A stretch of DNA of 23,802 bases from Flavobacterium sp. UBA4098 (GCA_002382495.1 DFXW01000037.1:1-23802); one strand, 5' to 3'. Counted from the stretch's first letter, positions 1-7,961 are shown. The notes: generated by a model not told the origin, from the sequence alone. Numbers and translations are program-made.

Positions 1-1497
1 ATTAGGAAAACACTAAAATTATTATTGTTACTTACAAGTATTTCCATGTACTCCCAAAAAGCAGAACTTCGATGGGCTGAAAAGATAAACACTAGAGGCG
101 ATGTCTCAATTCTTGGAGGAAAAGATGGTAAATATTACACAACGCACAGAGATGTTGATAAACATCTTGTTTGTCGTGTTTATGACAAAAGTTTAAATCT
201 AAAAGACGAAAAAACGGTAAGTTTTAATTTAGACGAAAAAAAGTACAATTACATGAATGCTTATTTTCTTAAAAATAAAATTGTTCATTTTATTTTAGAT
301 CGTCAAAAAAAGGAAGACAAATATTATCTTTATGCTGCCTCTACTGATTTAAAATTAGTCACAAGTGAAAATACAAAGATTATTGATGAAGCTTCTGATG
401 ATGATTTTATAGATGAATCCCTTAATATTTCGCCAGATTCAACAAAAATTTTAGTTTACAATGAACACGAAGGAAAGAGAAAAGAGCCAAATACACTTGC
501 GTTCAAAGTTTACAATAGCGATTTGACAGAAGTGTTTTTAGATAAATCGGTACAGTTACCAATAAAATCAAGAGATTACACAACGGTATCTACCCAAGTA
601 GATAATTTTGGTACTATTTATGTGTTGGCTAAAATTGATAAGGAAAAGGACGAAAGAGTAAAGGATCAAAGTAAATACTATTATAAAATAATTGTTATTA
701 ATAAGGACGCAACTCCAAAAGAATTTGACTTTGACTACCCAGAAAGAGATATTGAGTCGATTGATATTTTACCAGGAGAGAATAATACCCTAATTTGTAC
801 TGGATTTTTAAAAGTTTTAAGCAAAGGGTTCCTGTCAAGTAACAAAAAAACTTTAATTTCTGATGAAATGTTTTCTGCGATTATTGACTGCAAAACCGCT
901 ACTTTAAGTTCGTCAACTAAATATGAGTTAGATGGATTGTATCCTGAAAAACCTAAAAAAGCGGAAGATTATGTACCTTATAAAGTGAGAAATATTTTCT
1001 ACAAAAAAGATGGAGGGTCTGTTGTTGTAGCAGAACAATATAAATTAGTTGTCGTTACCAGATCTTCTCAATACGGAACAACAACTTCTTATTATTACTA
1101 TTATTGCGATATTGCATGTATTCAAATCAATGAAAAATCGGAGGTAATTTCAGTTTCAAAAATGCCAAAATATCAAATGAATGCCAAAAACCCTTCTATA
1201 ATTTCTACGCATTTTGATGGTTCTACCTATATTGTTTATGAAGATATAGAGAAAAATATAAATGCAGAGGGCGATAAGGATACCAAAAGAAGTACGAATG
1301 GTTTCTTTACATCAGACACTAAAAACGCTTTGTTTTTGTTAACAATAGCTCCAAGTGGGGAAATGAAAAAGGAAATTATCTATTCTTATAAAGACAGTAA
1401 AATACGACCAAACATAAAAGCTAGCACAGTAATAAGCAAAAACGAAATGATGATGAATGCTAATGATCAAATCGGGGTTTTGAAAATAATAAAATAA
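1..1497 (+). CDS. Secreted protein of unknown function, 5' end outside the window
   Basis: The reading frame is open from base 1 and ends at a TAA at 1495-1497. A TTG at 25 and an ATG at 46 are available but are probably not the real start. The residues encoded from base 1 (IRKTLKLLLLLTSISMYSQ) look like the positively charged and hydrophobic parts of a signal peptide, so the start codon should lie just left of the window. The mature part of about 480 residues is rich in short alternating hydrophobic segments, with Asp/Asn/Lys-rich turns and a Tyr-rich patch near residues 355-360. That is compatible with a beta-propeller or other all-beta extracellular fold. I do not recognise the family. A strong hairpin terminator follows within 20 bases, so this is the last gene of its transcript. 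Confidence 0.8.
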   Translation: MRKTLKLLLLLTSISMYSQKAELRWAEKINTRGDVSILGGKDGKYYTTHRDVDKHLVCRVYDKSLNLKDEKTVSFNLDEKKYNYMNAYFLKNKIVHFILDRQKKEDKYYLYAASTDLKLVTSENTKIIDEASDDDFIDESLNISPDSTKILVYNEHEGKRKEPNTLAFKVYNSDLTEVFLDKSVQLPIKSRDYTTVSTQVDNFGTIYVLAKIDKEKDERVKDQSKYYYKIIVINKDATPKEFDFDYPERDIESIDILPGENNTLICTGFLKVLSKGFLSSNKKTLISDEMFSAIIDCKTATLSSSTKYELDGLYPEKPKKAEDYVPYKVRNIFYKKDGGSVVVAEQYKLVVVTRSSQYGTTTSYYYYYCDIACIQINEKSEVISVSKMPKYQMNAKNPSIISTHFDGSTYIVYEDIEKNINAEGDKDTKRSTNGFFTSDTKNALFLLTIAPSGEMKKEIIYSYKDSKIRPNIKASTVISKNEMMMNANDQIGVLKIIK

Positions 1498-1512
1498 CTG
1501 AAGTCAATTTAG

Positions 1513-1540
1513 ACCCATTTCGAAAGAAATGGGTTTTTTT
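1513..1540 (+). terminator. Rho-independent terminator of the secreted protein gene
   Basis: A perfect 9-bp stem (1513-1521 with 1526-1534) closes a GAAA loop and is followed by a run of T. It starts 16 bases after the stop codon. Confidence 0.9.
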
Positions 1541-1917
1541 GGTTCCTACCCCCAGCCCTTTCTAAAGGAAAGGGTGACTGGACGGGAATCTAGTTGTGGA
1601 TAATTATATTATGGGAAGGGTTGATTTGGTTATTTGTTAATACGGTTATTTGGAAAATCAGCGAAAATTCGTTTAATTAGTTTATTTCTTTGGTAAAAAA
1701 ATCACTCCAGTCCTGTCGTTGCGTCGAAACGTTCTCTATTTGTCAGTCTAAATTTATTTCAGATTCTATTTCAATATTTAAGAAATTTTATTTGAAAATC
1801 TGTGAATCTGTAGCAAAAAAACGAAGATTACAAATTGTAATGTTTGCTCTTGATTAATTCCTGTTTTCAAAACCACACGAAAGGATTCGTGCGGGAGCGG
1901 TGAGAAAATTTACATAT
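1541..1917. repeat. Gene-free stretch with degenerate repeat-like hairpins
   Basis: I see no credible coding region here. At 1552-1581 there is a hairpin with arms CCAG-CCCTTTC and GAAAGGG-tga-CTGG. At 1876-1891 a 6-bp stem (CACGAA/TTCGTG) around AGGA is followed on the minus strand by a T-rich run, so it could end transcription of the DoxX-like pair. The stretch around 1790-1815 (ATCTGTGAATCTGTAGC) and the end near 1888-1905 resemble filler sequences I remember as common between Flavobacterium genes. That memory was not checked. Confidence 0.4.
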
Positions 1918-2259
1918 CTAATTTTTAATTGCTTCAAAAAACAAATAGCCATTTAAAAACATATAAAACAAGGCTGGTAGACTTATCCAGAGACTGTCTT
2001 TTAAACGGATTCTAACAATTGTACCAAGTAACATTAGTAGCGTGAGTCCTCCAGACGAAATTATTAATATTGGATTGTATAGCAAACCTATTAAAAGTCC
2101 AGTTGCACCCACAAATTCTAAAATAACAGTTAAAAGTCCTAATTTTTCTAAATTAAAGCGTTTGAATTCGCTTTTCATGTGAGGCGATGCAAAGTAGGAG
2201 ATGCAATACGCAAAAAAGGATAAACTTGAAATATAAATGCAAATGGTGAAAAGGGTCAT
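1918..2259 (-). CDS. DoxX-like small membrane protein, second of a tandem pair
   Basis: This encodes about 113 residues with four predicted membrane helices. After the first helix comes a polar stretch with EFKRF-N-LEKLG, followed by the FVGATGLLIGL helix, a pattern typical of DoxX/DoxX-like proteins (inner-membrane proteins of mostly unknown function). The open frame reaches back to 2301, but I prefer the ATG at 2257-2259. It lies 2 bases after the stop of the upstream gene, and it gives an N-terminus that lines up with the upstream paralogue. The 14 extra residues (MCSYNISFIRYNL...) are polar and would overlap the other gene by 40 bases. It shares the order EFK-x-F-x-L...FVGAT with its neighbour, so the pair probably arose by duplication. 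Substrate and partners are unknown. Confidence 0.75.
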   Translation of the reverse strand: MTLFTICIYISSLSFFAYCISYFASPHMKSEFKRFNLEKLGLLTVILEFVGATGLLIGLLYNPILIISSGGLTLLMLLGTIVRIRLKDSLWISLPALFYMFLNGYLFFEAIKN

Positions 2260-2261
2260 AG

Positions 2262-2606
2262 TTAAATTGTATCTAATGAAGCTAATGTTATAAGAACACA
2301 CAAAATCAATAGTAATAGTGATGGTAAATGTTTTATAAACGGATTTTTTACTTTAAAATGAAAATATTGTGCCGCCACCATTATTGAACCCATAATTATT
2401 GACGGGATAAATACTAACGAAGAATACCAGATCCCTGCAATTAGCAATGTTGATAAAGCAATTTTAGTAGCACCAACAAAACTTCGGGTTAAATCACTTA
2501 ATCCAAATTGCTTGAATTCTTTTATAATGTTGTCAAATCGAAAGATCCAAACAAAAATAACGGATGCTGCTACAATTAGTTGCGATAGTGTTATATAGTT
2601 TATCAT
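2262..2606 (-). CDS. DoxX-like small membrane protein, first of a tandem pair
   Basis: This encodes 114 residues that are almost entirely hydrophobic, with four predicted membrane helices. The polar part after helix 1 reads IIKEFKQFGLSDLTRSFVGATK, matching the EFxRFGLP-type loop and the following Gly-rich helix of DoxX-like proteins. The gene directly downstream on the same strand (2 bases after this stop) is a diverged paralogue, so the two are surely co-transcribed and possibly form a hetero-oligomer. Upstream, 24 bases away on the same strand, is a stop-interrupted coding remnant that may once have been the first gene of this operon. Function is unknown. Confidence 0.75.
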   Translation of the reverse strand: MINYITLSQLIVAASVIFVWIFRFDNIIKEFKQFGLSDLTRSFVGATKIALSTLLIAGIWYSSLVFIPSIIMGSIMVAAQYFHFKVKNPFIKHLPSLLLLILCVLITLASLDTI

Positions 2607-2630
2607 ATTGCTTTTTATTATTTTACATAC

Positions 2631-2798
2631 TCATTTGGCTTTTAAGATTCCGTCCGTTTCTGCAGTGGTTTCTATTCTCCAAATTCCTTTTTTTGTAAAT
2701 TTAGGGTTAAAATTTATAATTACAATTACAAAGCGGCTTTTTAAATTTCTTAAATTGAACTAATCTGAATCAAAACCAGTTTTACTTCCAATTGTCAT
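2631..2798 (-). pseudogene. Remnant of a small gene interrupted by an in-frame stop
   Basis: On the minus strand, 56 codons run from an ATG at 2796-2798 to a TGA at 2631-2633, interrupted only by a TAG at 2760-2762. The part before the stop reads MTIGSKTGFDSD. The 42 residues after it include FTKKGIWRIETTAETDG, which has ordinary amino-acid composition and reads like the last beta strands of an Ig-like or similar all-beta domain. A further in-frame TAA precedes the ATG. I do not recognise the family. The remnant ends 24 bases before the first DoxX-like gene. It may be a pseudogene, or two readings of non-coding DNA that happen to look protein-like. I favour the former because of the clean terminal sequence. 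Confidence 0.4.
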
Positions 2799-2841
2799 TT
2801 CTAATTAGATTTTGAAATTTTAGCGGTCTGTTTTGTGTGAG

Positions 2842-2905
2842 GGATGGCAGTGGAAATCCTTTGAGGAACGAAGTGGAGCAAAGATTGCAACGCACAGCCC
2901 GACCA
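2842..2905. repeat. Degenerate interspersed repeat
   Basis: This G-rich patch in an AT-rich region (GAGGGATGGCAGTGGAAATC at its start, CACAGCCCGACC at its end) matches my memory of a sequence that recurs between genes in Flavobacterium-type genomes. No second full copy is present here, so the call rests on recall. Together with the gene remnant at 2631-2798 it fills most of the gap between the DoxX-like pair and frr. Confidence 0.3.
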
Positions 2906-2960
2906 AGTTTACGAAAAATGTTGTAGTTACTTAAAACGTTCTAAACGAGGTACGCCCAAA

Positions 2961-2984
2961 AAAAATCCGCATTTACAGCGGATT
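2961..2984 (-). terminator. Rho-independent terminator of the pyrH-frr transcript
   Basis: A 7-bp stem (2978-2984 with 2964-2970) closes a 7-base loop. Reading the minus strand, eight T follow. It lies 20 bases after the frr stop. Confidence 0.85.
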
Positions 2985-3003
2985 AAATAGGAATATAATG
3001 AAG

Positions 3004-3567
3004 TTAAACTTTCATAATTTCGGCTTCTTTAACAACTAAAAGTTCGTCTATTTTGCGGATAAAACTGTTGGTTAAATTCTGAACTTGTTCTTCGGCACTT
3101 TTGCAAATGTCTTCTGAAGTACCTTCTTTTTCTAATTTTTTAATATCGGAATTGGCATCTTTTCGTACGTTTCGAACTCCAATTTTAGCATCTTCGGCTT
3201 CAACTTTTGCTTGTTTTGCTAAATCACGACGGCGTTCTTCAGTTAAAGGAGGCACGCTAATAATGATTACATCGCCATTATTCATTGGGTTAAATCCAAT
3301 ATTTGCGACCATAATTGCTTTCTCAATCACTTGCAACATATTTTTTTCAAAAGGTTGTAAGGTAATTGTTCTTGCATCTGGAACGCTAATTTTTGAAACT
3401 TGTGAAAGCGGTGTTGCAGCGCCATAGTAATCCACAAAAACACTTCCCAACATTGCTGGTGAAGCTTTTCCTGCACGAATATTTAGAAATTCTTTTTCTA
3501 AATGCGCAATAGAACCTTGCATCGATTCTTCTGTACTATCTAATATAAATTCAATTTCTTCAGTCAT
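3004..3567 (-). CDS. frr: Ribosome recycling factor
   Basis: This cytoplasmic protein releases mRNA and deacylated tRNA from the post-termination ribosome together with EF-G. Its 187 residues match the usual length of about 185. Landmarks are the N-terminal helix with HLEKEFLNIRAGKASPAML, the domain II stretch with TPLSQVSKISVPDARTITLQPF, and the helical segment with PPLTEERRRDLAKQAK that packs the three-helix bundle. It lies 75 bases downstream of pyrH on the same strand, the normal bacterial order (rpsB-tsf-pyrH-frr in many genomes). A terminator follows, so it ends this transcript. Confidence 0.97.
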   Translation of the reverse strand: MTEEIEFILDSTEESMQGSIAHLEKEFLNIRAGKASPAMLGSVFVDYYGAATPLSQVSKISVPDARTITLQPFEKNMLQVIEKAIMVANIGFNPMNNGDVIIISVPPLTEERRRDLAKQAKVEAEDAKIGVRNVRKDANSDIKKLEKEGTSEDICKSAEEQVQNLTNSFIRKIDELLVVKEAEIMKV

Positions 3568-3642
3568 TTTTCAGATTATTTATTTTTCAGATTTTCAGAT
3601 CCTTTTGGTCTAAATATCTAAGAAGTTGATTCTGTTTTTTTA

Positions 3643-4350
3643 TTAAATGTTAACTACGGTTCCTATATTTTCGCCTTCGCAAATTTTAATTAGGTTACCT
3701 TCTTTGTTCATGTCAAAAACTACAATAGGTAATTCATTTTCCTGACTTAAAGTAAAGGCTGTGGTATCCATTACATTCAATCCTTTGCTTAACACATCTT
3801 CAAAAGAGATGTAATCAAATTTAACAGCACTCGCATTTTTCTCCGGATCGCAATCATACACTCCATCCACACGAGTTCCTTTTAAAATCACATCGGCATT
3901 GACTTCAATTCCACGTAAAACAGCTGCAGTATCCGTTGTAAAATAAGGATTTCCTGTTCCCGCTCCAAAGATTACAATTCTTCCTTTTTCCAAGTGACGA
4001 ACGGCTCTTCTTTTGATATACGGTTCCGCAATAGATTCCATTTTTAAAGCAGTTTGCAAACGCGTTTTCATTCCTTTGTCTTCCAAAGCGCCTTGCAAAG
4101 CCATTCCGTTAATTACGGTTGCTAACATTCCCATATAATCGCCTTGAACGCGATCCATTCCTGAACTCACTCCAGCAACTCCTCTAAAGATATTTCCACC
4201 TCCAATTACAATGGCAATTTCCACCCCTTTATCATGAATTTGTTTGATTTCGTCAGCATATTCTGCTAATCTTTTCGGGTCAATTCCGTAGTTTAAATCG
4301 CCCATTAAAGCTTCGCCACTTAATTTCAGAAGAATTCTATTGTATTTCAT
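3643..4350 (-). CDS. pyrH: UMP kinase
   Basis: This enzyme phosphorylates UMP to UDP with ATP in pyrimidine nucleotide synthesis and works as a hexamer in the cytoplasm. Its 235 residues are typical of the bacterial UMP kinase branch of the amino-acid kinase family. Visible motifs are KLSGEAL (residues 9-15, phosphate binding), IGGGNIFRG (49-57), and MDTTAFTLSQENELPIVVFDM near the C-terminus. The ATG at 4348-4350 is preceded by a Bacteroidota-type box TATATTTG at 4373-4380, leaving a leader of about 20 bases. frr follows in the same direction. rpsB and tsf, often upstream, are not here; the next gene upstream is divergent. Confidence 0.97.
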   Translation of the reverse strand: MKYNRILLKLSGEALMGDLNYGIDPKRLAEYADEIKQIHDKGVEIAIVIGGGNIFRGVAGVSSGMDRVQGDYMGMLATVINGMALQGALEDKGMKTRLQTALKMESIAEPYIKRRAVRHLEKGRIVIFGAGTGNPYFTTDTAAVLRGIEVNADVILKGTRVDGVYDCDPEKNASAVKFDYISFEDVLSKGLNVMDTTAFTLSQENELPIVVFDMNKEGNLIKICEGENIGTVVNI

Positions 4351-4372
4351 GAGTTCGTTGAGTTATTTGCTG

Positions 4373-4380
4373 CAAATATA
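4373..4380 (-). promoter_or_regulatory. Likely -7 promoter box of pyrH-frr
   Basis: On the minus strand this reads TATATTTG, a full match to TAnnTTTG, the -7 element of Bacteroidota primary sigma factor promoters. It ends 22 bases before the pyrH ATG. I see no clear TTTG at -33. Confidence 0.55.
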
Positions 4381-4507
4381 GTTATATTCTGATTTTTTGA
4401 AATAGTGTTTTAAAAATTATTTGAAAGGATGTGGTAGATGTTGGTAATAAATGTCACTTTCTCACTAACTTTATAAAGTTACCTTCGGTGGTATAAAAAA
4501 TTGAATT

Positions 4508-5113
4508 ATGAAAACCTTTATTGCTCAGGCTTTATTTCAAAGCCATTCGTATTTAGAATACAGAAAATTAATGGCTGATTTGTTGAAAGAGGGTAAATCG
4601 ACTGCTGTAGAACAAACCCAAGAACGAACACATTACAGCGAGTTGAATGAGTCTAGAATGCGACGCTTGGACAAAACGATGAACATTACTGATGAGAATA
4701 GCGCTAAGTTAAAGTCATTAACTAAAAGATATATTTGGCTTGTACTTACCGAAAGTTGGTGTGGAGATGCCGCACAAATTTTGCCTATTCTCCATAAAAT
4801 GGAAATAGAATCTAATGGCAAGATCGAAATGAAATTGGTATTGCGTGATGAAAATGAAACGTTAATGAATCATTTTTTAACCAATAAAAGTAAATCCATT
4901 CCAAAACTAATAGTCATTGACAAAGAAACGGGATCAGTAATTGGAGATTGGGGTCCAAGACCTCAAGGTGCGATTAAACTGATTGAAGATTATAGGGATG
5001 AATTTGGAAGAATTGACGAAACGGCTAAAGCCAATTTGCAATTATGGTACTTACATGATAAAGGCTTGAGTACGCAGAATGAAATTATTCAGATGCTTCA
5101 GAATTTAGAATAA
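4508..5113 (+). CDS. Thioredoxin-fold protein with a single-cysteine CGDA active-site motif
   Basis: This encodes 201 residues, probably cytoplasmic (no signal peptide). Residues about 75-175 form a thioredoxin-like domain: the strand YIWLVLTESWC, a helix, LVLRDENETLM, and SIPKLIVIDKETG, which has the conserved cis-proline position (IPKLIV) followed by the last strands. In place of CXXC it has CGDA (Cys85 to Ala88), keeping only the first cysteine. This resembles Thioredoxin_9-type proteins often annotated simply as thioredoxin family. A single cysteine argues against classic disulfide reduction and for a thiol-binding, bacillithiol-like or structural role; that is inference. The last 29 bases overlap the 3' end of truB on the opposite strand. 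Confidence 0.85.
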   Translation: MKTFIAQALFQSHSYLEYRKLMADLLKEGKSTAVEQTQERTHYSELNESRMRRLDKTMNITDENSAKLKSLTKRYIWLVLTESWCGDAAQILPILHKMEIESNGKIEMKLVLRDENETLMNHFLTNKSKSIPKLIVIDKETGSVIGDWGPRPQGAIKLIEDYRDEFGRIDETAKANLQLWYLHDKGLSTQNEIIQMLQNLE

Positions 5114-5795
5114 CTTTTTCAAACTCTTCTGGAGTTAACGCATTTTCTACCTTGTAATCGCCAATTTTTGTTCGGCGCAATGCCGTTAAATGCGAACCGG
5201 ATTGCATGACTTTTCCAAAGTCATAGGCTAGCGATCGTATATAGGTTCCTTTGCTACACACGACTCTGAAGTCGATTTCTGGCATAGCAATTCGCGTAAT
5301 TTCAAACTCGTAAATAGTTGTTTTTCGTGAAGTAATTTCGACTTCAACACCAGCTCGAGCATGTTCGTACAAACGAACGCCATCTTTTTTTATAGCCGAA
5401 AAAACCGGTGGTTTTTGATCAATTTCTCCTAAAAATTGTACCACAGTTTGATGAATTAATGCGTCATCAATATGAGTGATTGGATACGTTTGGTCAATTT
5501 CGGTTTCTAGATCATAGGAAGGAGTTGTGGCTCCAATGAAAAAGGTACCGGTATATTCTTTTGGCTGTGCCTGAATCTCTGTAATTTTTTTGGTGAATTT
5601 CCCTGTACAAATAATTAATAATCCAGAAGCCAATGGGTCTAAAGTTCCGGCATGACCAATTTTAAATTTTTTGGGCAAATCAAAACGGCGCTTGATACTA
5701 TATTTTAACTTGTTCACCGCTTGAAACGAAGACCATGTCAGGGGTTTGTCAATAAGCATGACTTGACCGTTTAATACCTCTTCAGCTGTTTTCAA
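5085..5795 (-). CDS. truB: tRNA pseudouridine(55) synthase TruB
   Basis: This enzyme converts U55 in the T loop of tRNAs to pseudouridine. Its 236 residues match the short TruB form without a long C-terminal PUA domain, usual in Bacteroidota. The N-terminus VMLIDKPLTWSSFQAVNKL and the catalytic motif GHAGTLDPLASGLL (Asp53 the expected nucleophile) are intact, as are PPVFSAIKKDGVRLYEHAR and GTYIRSLAYDFG. It starts 4 bases after the uppP stop and is the last gene of the ftsX-DUF3098-uppP-truB run. Its end overlaps the convergent thioredoxin-fold gene and no terminator hairpin is visible. Confidence 0.96.
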   Translation of the reverse strand: MKTAEEVLNGQVMLIDKPLTWSSFQAVNKLKYSIKRRFDLPKKFKIGHAGTLDPLASGLLIICTGKFTKKITEIQAQPKEYTGTFFIGATTPSYDLETEIDQTYPITHIDDALIHQTVVQFLGEIDQKPPVFSAIKKDGVRLYEHARAGVEVEITSRKTTIYEFEITRIAMPEIDFRVVCSKGTYIRSLAYDFGKVMQSGSHLTALRRTKIGDYKVENALTPEEFEKVILNSEASE

Positions 5796-5799
5796 AGGA

Positions 5800-6609
5800 T
5801 TATTTTAAAAATGAAAAATACAGTAATAGGAATGTTCCAACACCAATTCGATACCAACCCCATGGTTTAAAACCATATTGTTTGATAATTTCAATAAAGA
5901 ATTTGATAGCCAAAATGGCCACAACAAAAGCCACCACATTACCCAAAAGGAACAATTGAATGTGTTCGTCTGATTTTAAAATTAATTCGTAGCCTTTCAT
6001 TTGAGAAGCTTCGTATGTTTTTAAAAAAACCGAATAACAAGTGACTGCAAGCATAGTAGGAACTGCTAAAAAGAACGAGAATTCGGCAGCAGCATGACGA
6101 CTTAAACCTTGTTGCATTCCGCCAATTATAGAAGCCGCTGAACGACTTGTTCCGGGCATCATGGCCAAACATTGCCAAAAACCAATGGTTACCGCCTTTT
6201 TTATTGGGATGTCTTCTTCTTTAAGAATCGTTGGATTCTGAAATTTGGAATCGATAAAAAGTAATACAATTCCACCTACAATCAGCACAATAGCTATTGG
6301 AATAGGATTTCCTAAAACTGCTTCAATAGCATCATCAAATAATTTACCTAAAACCAAAGCAGGAAGTACTGCACAAGCTAATTTGATAAAAAAACTAAGT
6401 TTAGAAAAATCAAAGAATTTTTTCCAATACAACGCCACTACGGCCAAAATAGCTCCAAATTGAATGGACACCTGAAAAAGTTTAACAAAATCATCTTCTT
6501 GAATTCCAAAATAGGAACTCAGAAAAACCATATGCGCTGTAGATGAAACAGGAAGGTATTCAGTTAAACCTTCCATAATTGCAATTAAAATAGCTTGAAA
6601 CGAATTCAT
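5800..6609 (-). CDS. uppP: Undecaprenyl-diphosphatase
   Basis: This membrane enzyme (also BacA) dephosphorylates undecaprenyl pyrophosphate to the lipid carrier used for peptidoglycan and surface glycans. Its 269 residues are the normal length, with about eight hydrophobic helices. The signature EGLTEYLPVSSTAHM (Glu13 and Glu17 in the E-x3-E motif) and MPGTSRSAAS (Arg156) are intact. The ATG directly abuts the TAA of the DUF3098 gene (no gap), so translation is probably coupled. The next gene is truB, 4 bases on. This block with ftsX is a familiar Bacteroidota arrangement. Confidence 0.96.
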   Translation of the reverse strand: MNSFQAILIAIMEGLTEYLPVSSTAHMVFLSSYFGIQEDDFVKLFQVSIQFGAILAVVALYWKKFFDFSKLSFFIKLACAVLPALVLGKLFDDAIEAVLGNPIPIAIVLIVGGIVLLFIDSKFQNPTILKEEDIPIKKAVTIGFWQCLAMMPGTSRSAASIIGGMQQGLSRHAAAEFSFFLAVPTMLAVTCYSVFLKTYEASQMKGYELILKSDEHIQLFLLGNVVAFVVAILAIKFFIEIIKQYGFKPWGWYRIGVGTFLLLYFSFLK

Positions 6610-6855
6610 TTACGCTTTTTTTGGATTTTTCAAAATAGCATAAATAGTAATTCCAAAACCTATTAAAACGGTAGTTGGCGCTAAACGAATGCGTCTAAAA
6701 CTAAAAATATCTTCGTTAAAAATAGTTGGATCATCGCTTCCGCCACCTGACATAAGAATAAAACCCAAAGCAATTACAGCAATACCAATGAGTAAAATTT
6801 TGTAATTCACTTTTTCAAAAAGAAATTCTTGTGGGTTTTCGTTTTTATTTTTCAT
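6610..6855 (-). CDS. DUF3098 family small membrane protein
   Basis: This encodes 81 residues: a charged N-terminus, a helix (YKILLIGIAVIALGFILMSG), an SGGGSDDPTIFNEDIFSFRRIRLAPT loop and a second helix (VLIGFGITIYAIL) ending in KNPKK. The GG/DPxxFNEdIFSFRRIrlAP loop is the hallmark of DUF3098, a Bacteroidota family of unknown role. It is consistently found, as here, between ftsX and uppP. The position suggests an accessory role in cell envelope or division. Its stop codon abuts the uppP start, and ftsX ends 34 bases upstream. Confidence 0.9.
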   Translation of the reverse strand: MKNKNENPQEFLFEKVNYKILLIGIAVIALGFILMSGGGSDDPTIFNEDIFSFRRIRLAPTTVLIGFGITIYAILKNPKKA

Positions 6856-6889
6856 AAGTCAATGTTAGGGTGAAGGGTGCTCAACTATT

Positions 6890-7765
6890 TTAATACAAAT
6901 CGTCTGTTCTAAGATTCAAGAAACGTTGTGTTGCAAAATAAGTGCTTAACCACGTAATCAATACTCCAAGGGCAAACACAGAGATCAACACTAAGGCAAT
7001 CAGCAGTTGATCGTCAAGAAGTCCTAAGTTTGGAAAATTGCTTTCCAAATAGATCAATACGCCAATCAAAGCCAGAATTGCTAATCCTGCACCTATCATT
7101 CCAAGGCGAACACTTCGCAATACAAATGGCTTTCTAATAAACGCTTTGGTAGCACCTACCATTTGCATGGTTTTGATGATAAAACGATTGGAATGAATAG
7201 ACAAACGCAACGAACTATTGATAAGCAGTACAGCAATAATGGTAAAAAATCCGCTGATGATTAAAATCCACATACTGACTTTTTTAATATTGTCATTCAC
7301 TAAATTCACTAATTGTTTGTCGTAAACGATATCAGAAATCATCGAATTTTTGCGCAATTGACTTTCAACTTTTGCTATGCTATCTTTGTAAACATAGTCG
7401 GCTTTCAAGTGAATGTCGAATGAATTTTGTAATGGATTTTCGCCTAAAAATGTCACAAAATCTTCTCCGATAATATCGGTATGTTGTTTCGCCGCGGCAT
7501 CTTTTGAAACGTATTCGAATGTTTTGGCAAAAGGCGCTTTTTTTAATTCGGCATCAAAGGATTTAATAATGGTATCGTTTGCCTCGTTTTTGAAAAATAC
7601 AGTCATGGCAATATTTTCTCTAAAATCGTCGGCTAATTTTTTGGAATTGATTATAAAAAGCCCCAACATTCCTAATAAGAACAGCACTAAGAATACACTT
7701 AATACAACTGAAAAATAGGAGGAAATTAAACGGCGTTTTTGAAATTTATCGTAAGAAGAACTCAT
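6890..7765 (-). CDS. ftsX: Cell division protein FtsX
   Basis: FtsX is the membrane partner of the FtsE ATPase and controls cell-wall hydrolases at the division site. Its 291 residues follow the family plan: a short cytoplasmic N-terminus, TM1 (about 17-38), an extracytoplasmic domain (about 40-165) and three more helices (about 167-190, 213-235, 255-278). The KTMQMVGATKAFIRKPFVLRSVRLGMIGAG loop between TM2 and TM3 is typical FtsX/permease. ftsE is not adjacent, which is normal in this phylum. It is the first gene of the run to truB; the gene upstream (leuS) is divergent. Confidence 0.95.
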   Translation of the reverse strand: MSSSYDKFQKRRLISSYFSVVLSVFLVLFLLGMLGLFIINSKKLADDFRENIAMTVFFKNEANDTIIKSFDAELKKAPFAKTFEYVSKDAAAKQHTDIIGEDFVTFLGENPLQNSFDIHLKADYVYKDSIAKVESQLRKNSMISDIVYDKQLVNLVNDNIKKVSMWILIISGFFTIIAVLLINSSLRLSIHSNRFIIKTMQMVGATKAFIRKPFVLRSVRLGMIGAGLAILALIGVLIYLESNFPNLGLLDDQLLIALVLISVFALGVLITWLSTYFATQRFLNLRTDDLY

Positions 7766-7855
7766 AGTTTGTGAAAATTATGGGGTAAAAATAATAAAGA
7801 ATTTCTTTATTTAAAGTTAATATCGTTCAAAGTTTTAACTTTCGTACAATAAACG

Positions 7856-7863
7856 TAAATTTG
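7856..7863 (+). promoter_or_regulatory. Possible -7 promoter box of leuS
   Basis: TAAATTTG fully matches TAnnTTTG and lies in the ftsX-leuS divergent gap. It would give a leader of roughly 90 bases before the leuS ATG. No clear TTTG box lies upstream at the right distance. Confidence 0.4.
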
Positions 7864-7961
7864 GCAGCTGAAATTAAAAAAGTTGATACAGCTTTTTACA
7901 ATTTTATTTTACAAAACAACTCATTTTTAGCCAGAGTATTGGCTGAGACAAATACGATACA

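Noticed and set aside
2260..2301. 14-residue N-terminal extension of the second DoxX-like protein
   Set aside because: It would overlap the upstream gene by 40 bases and does not align with the paralogue; the ATG at 2257-2259 directly follows the upstream stop.
3101..3427. Plus-strand frame of 108 codons opposite frr
   Set aside because: Fully antisense to frr, Ser/Ile-rich shadow with no start context.
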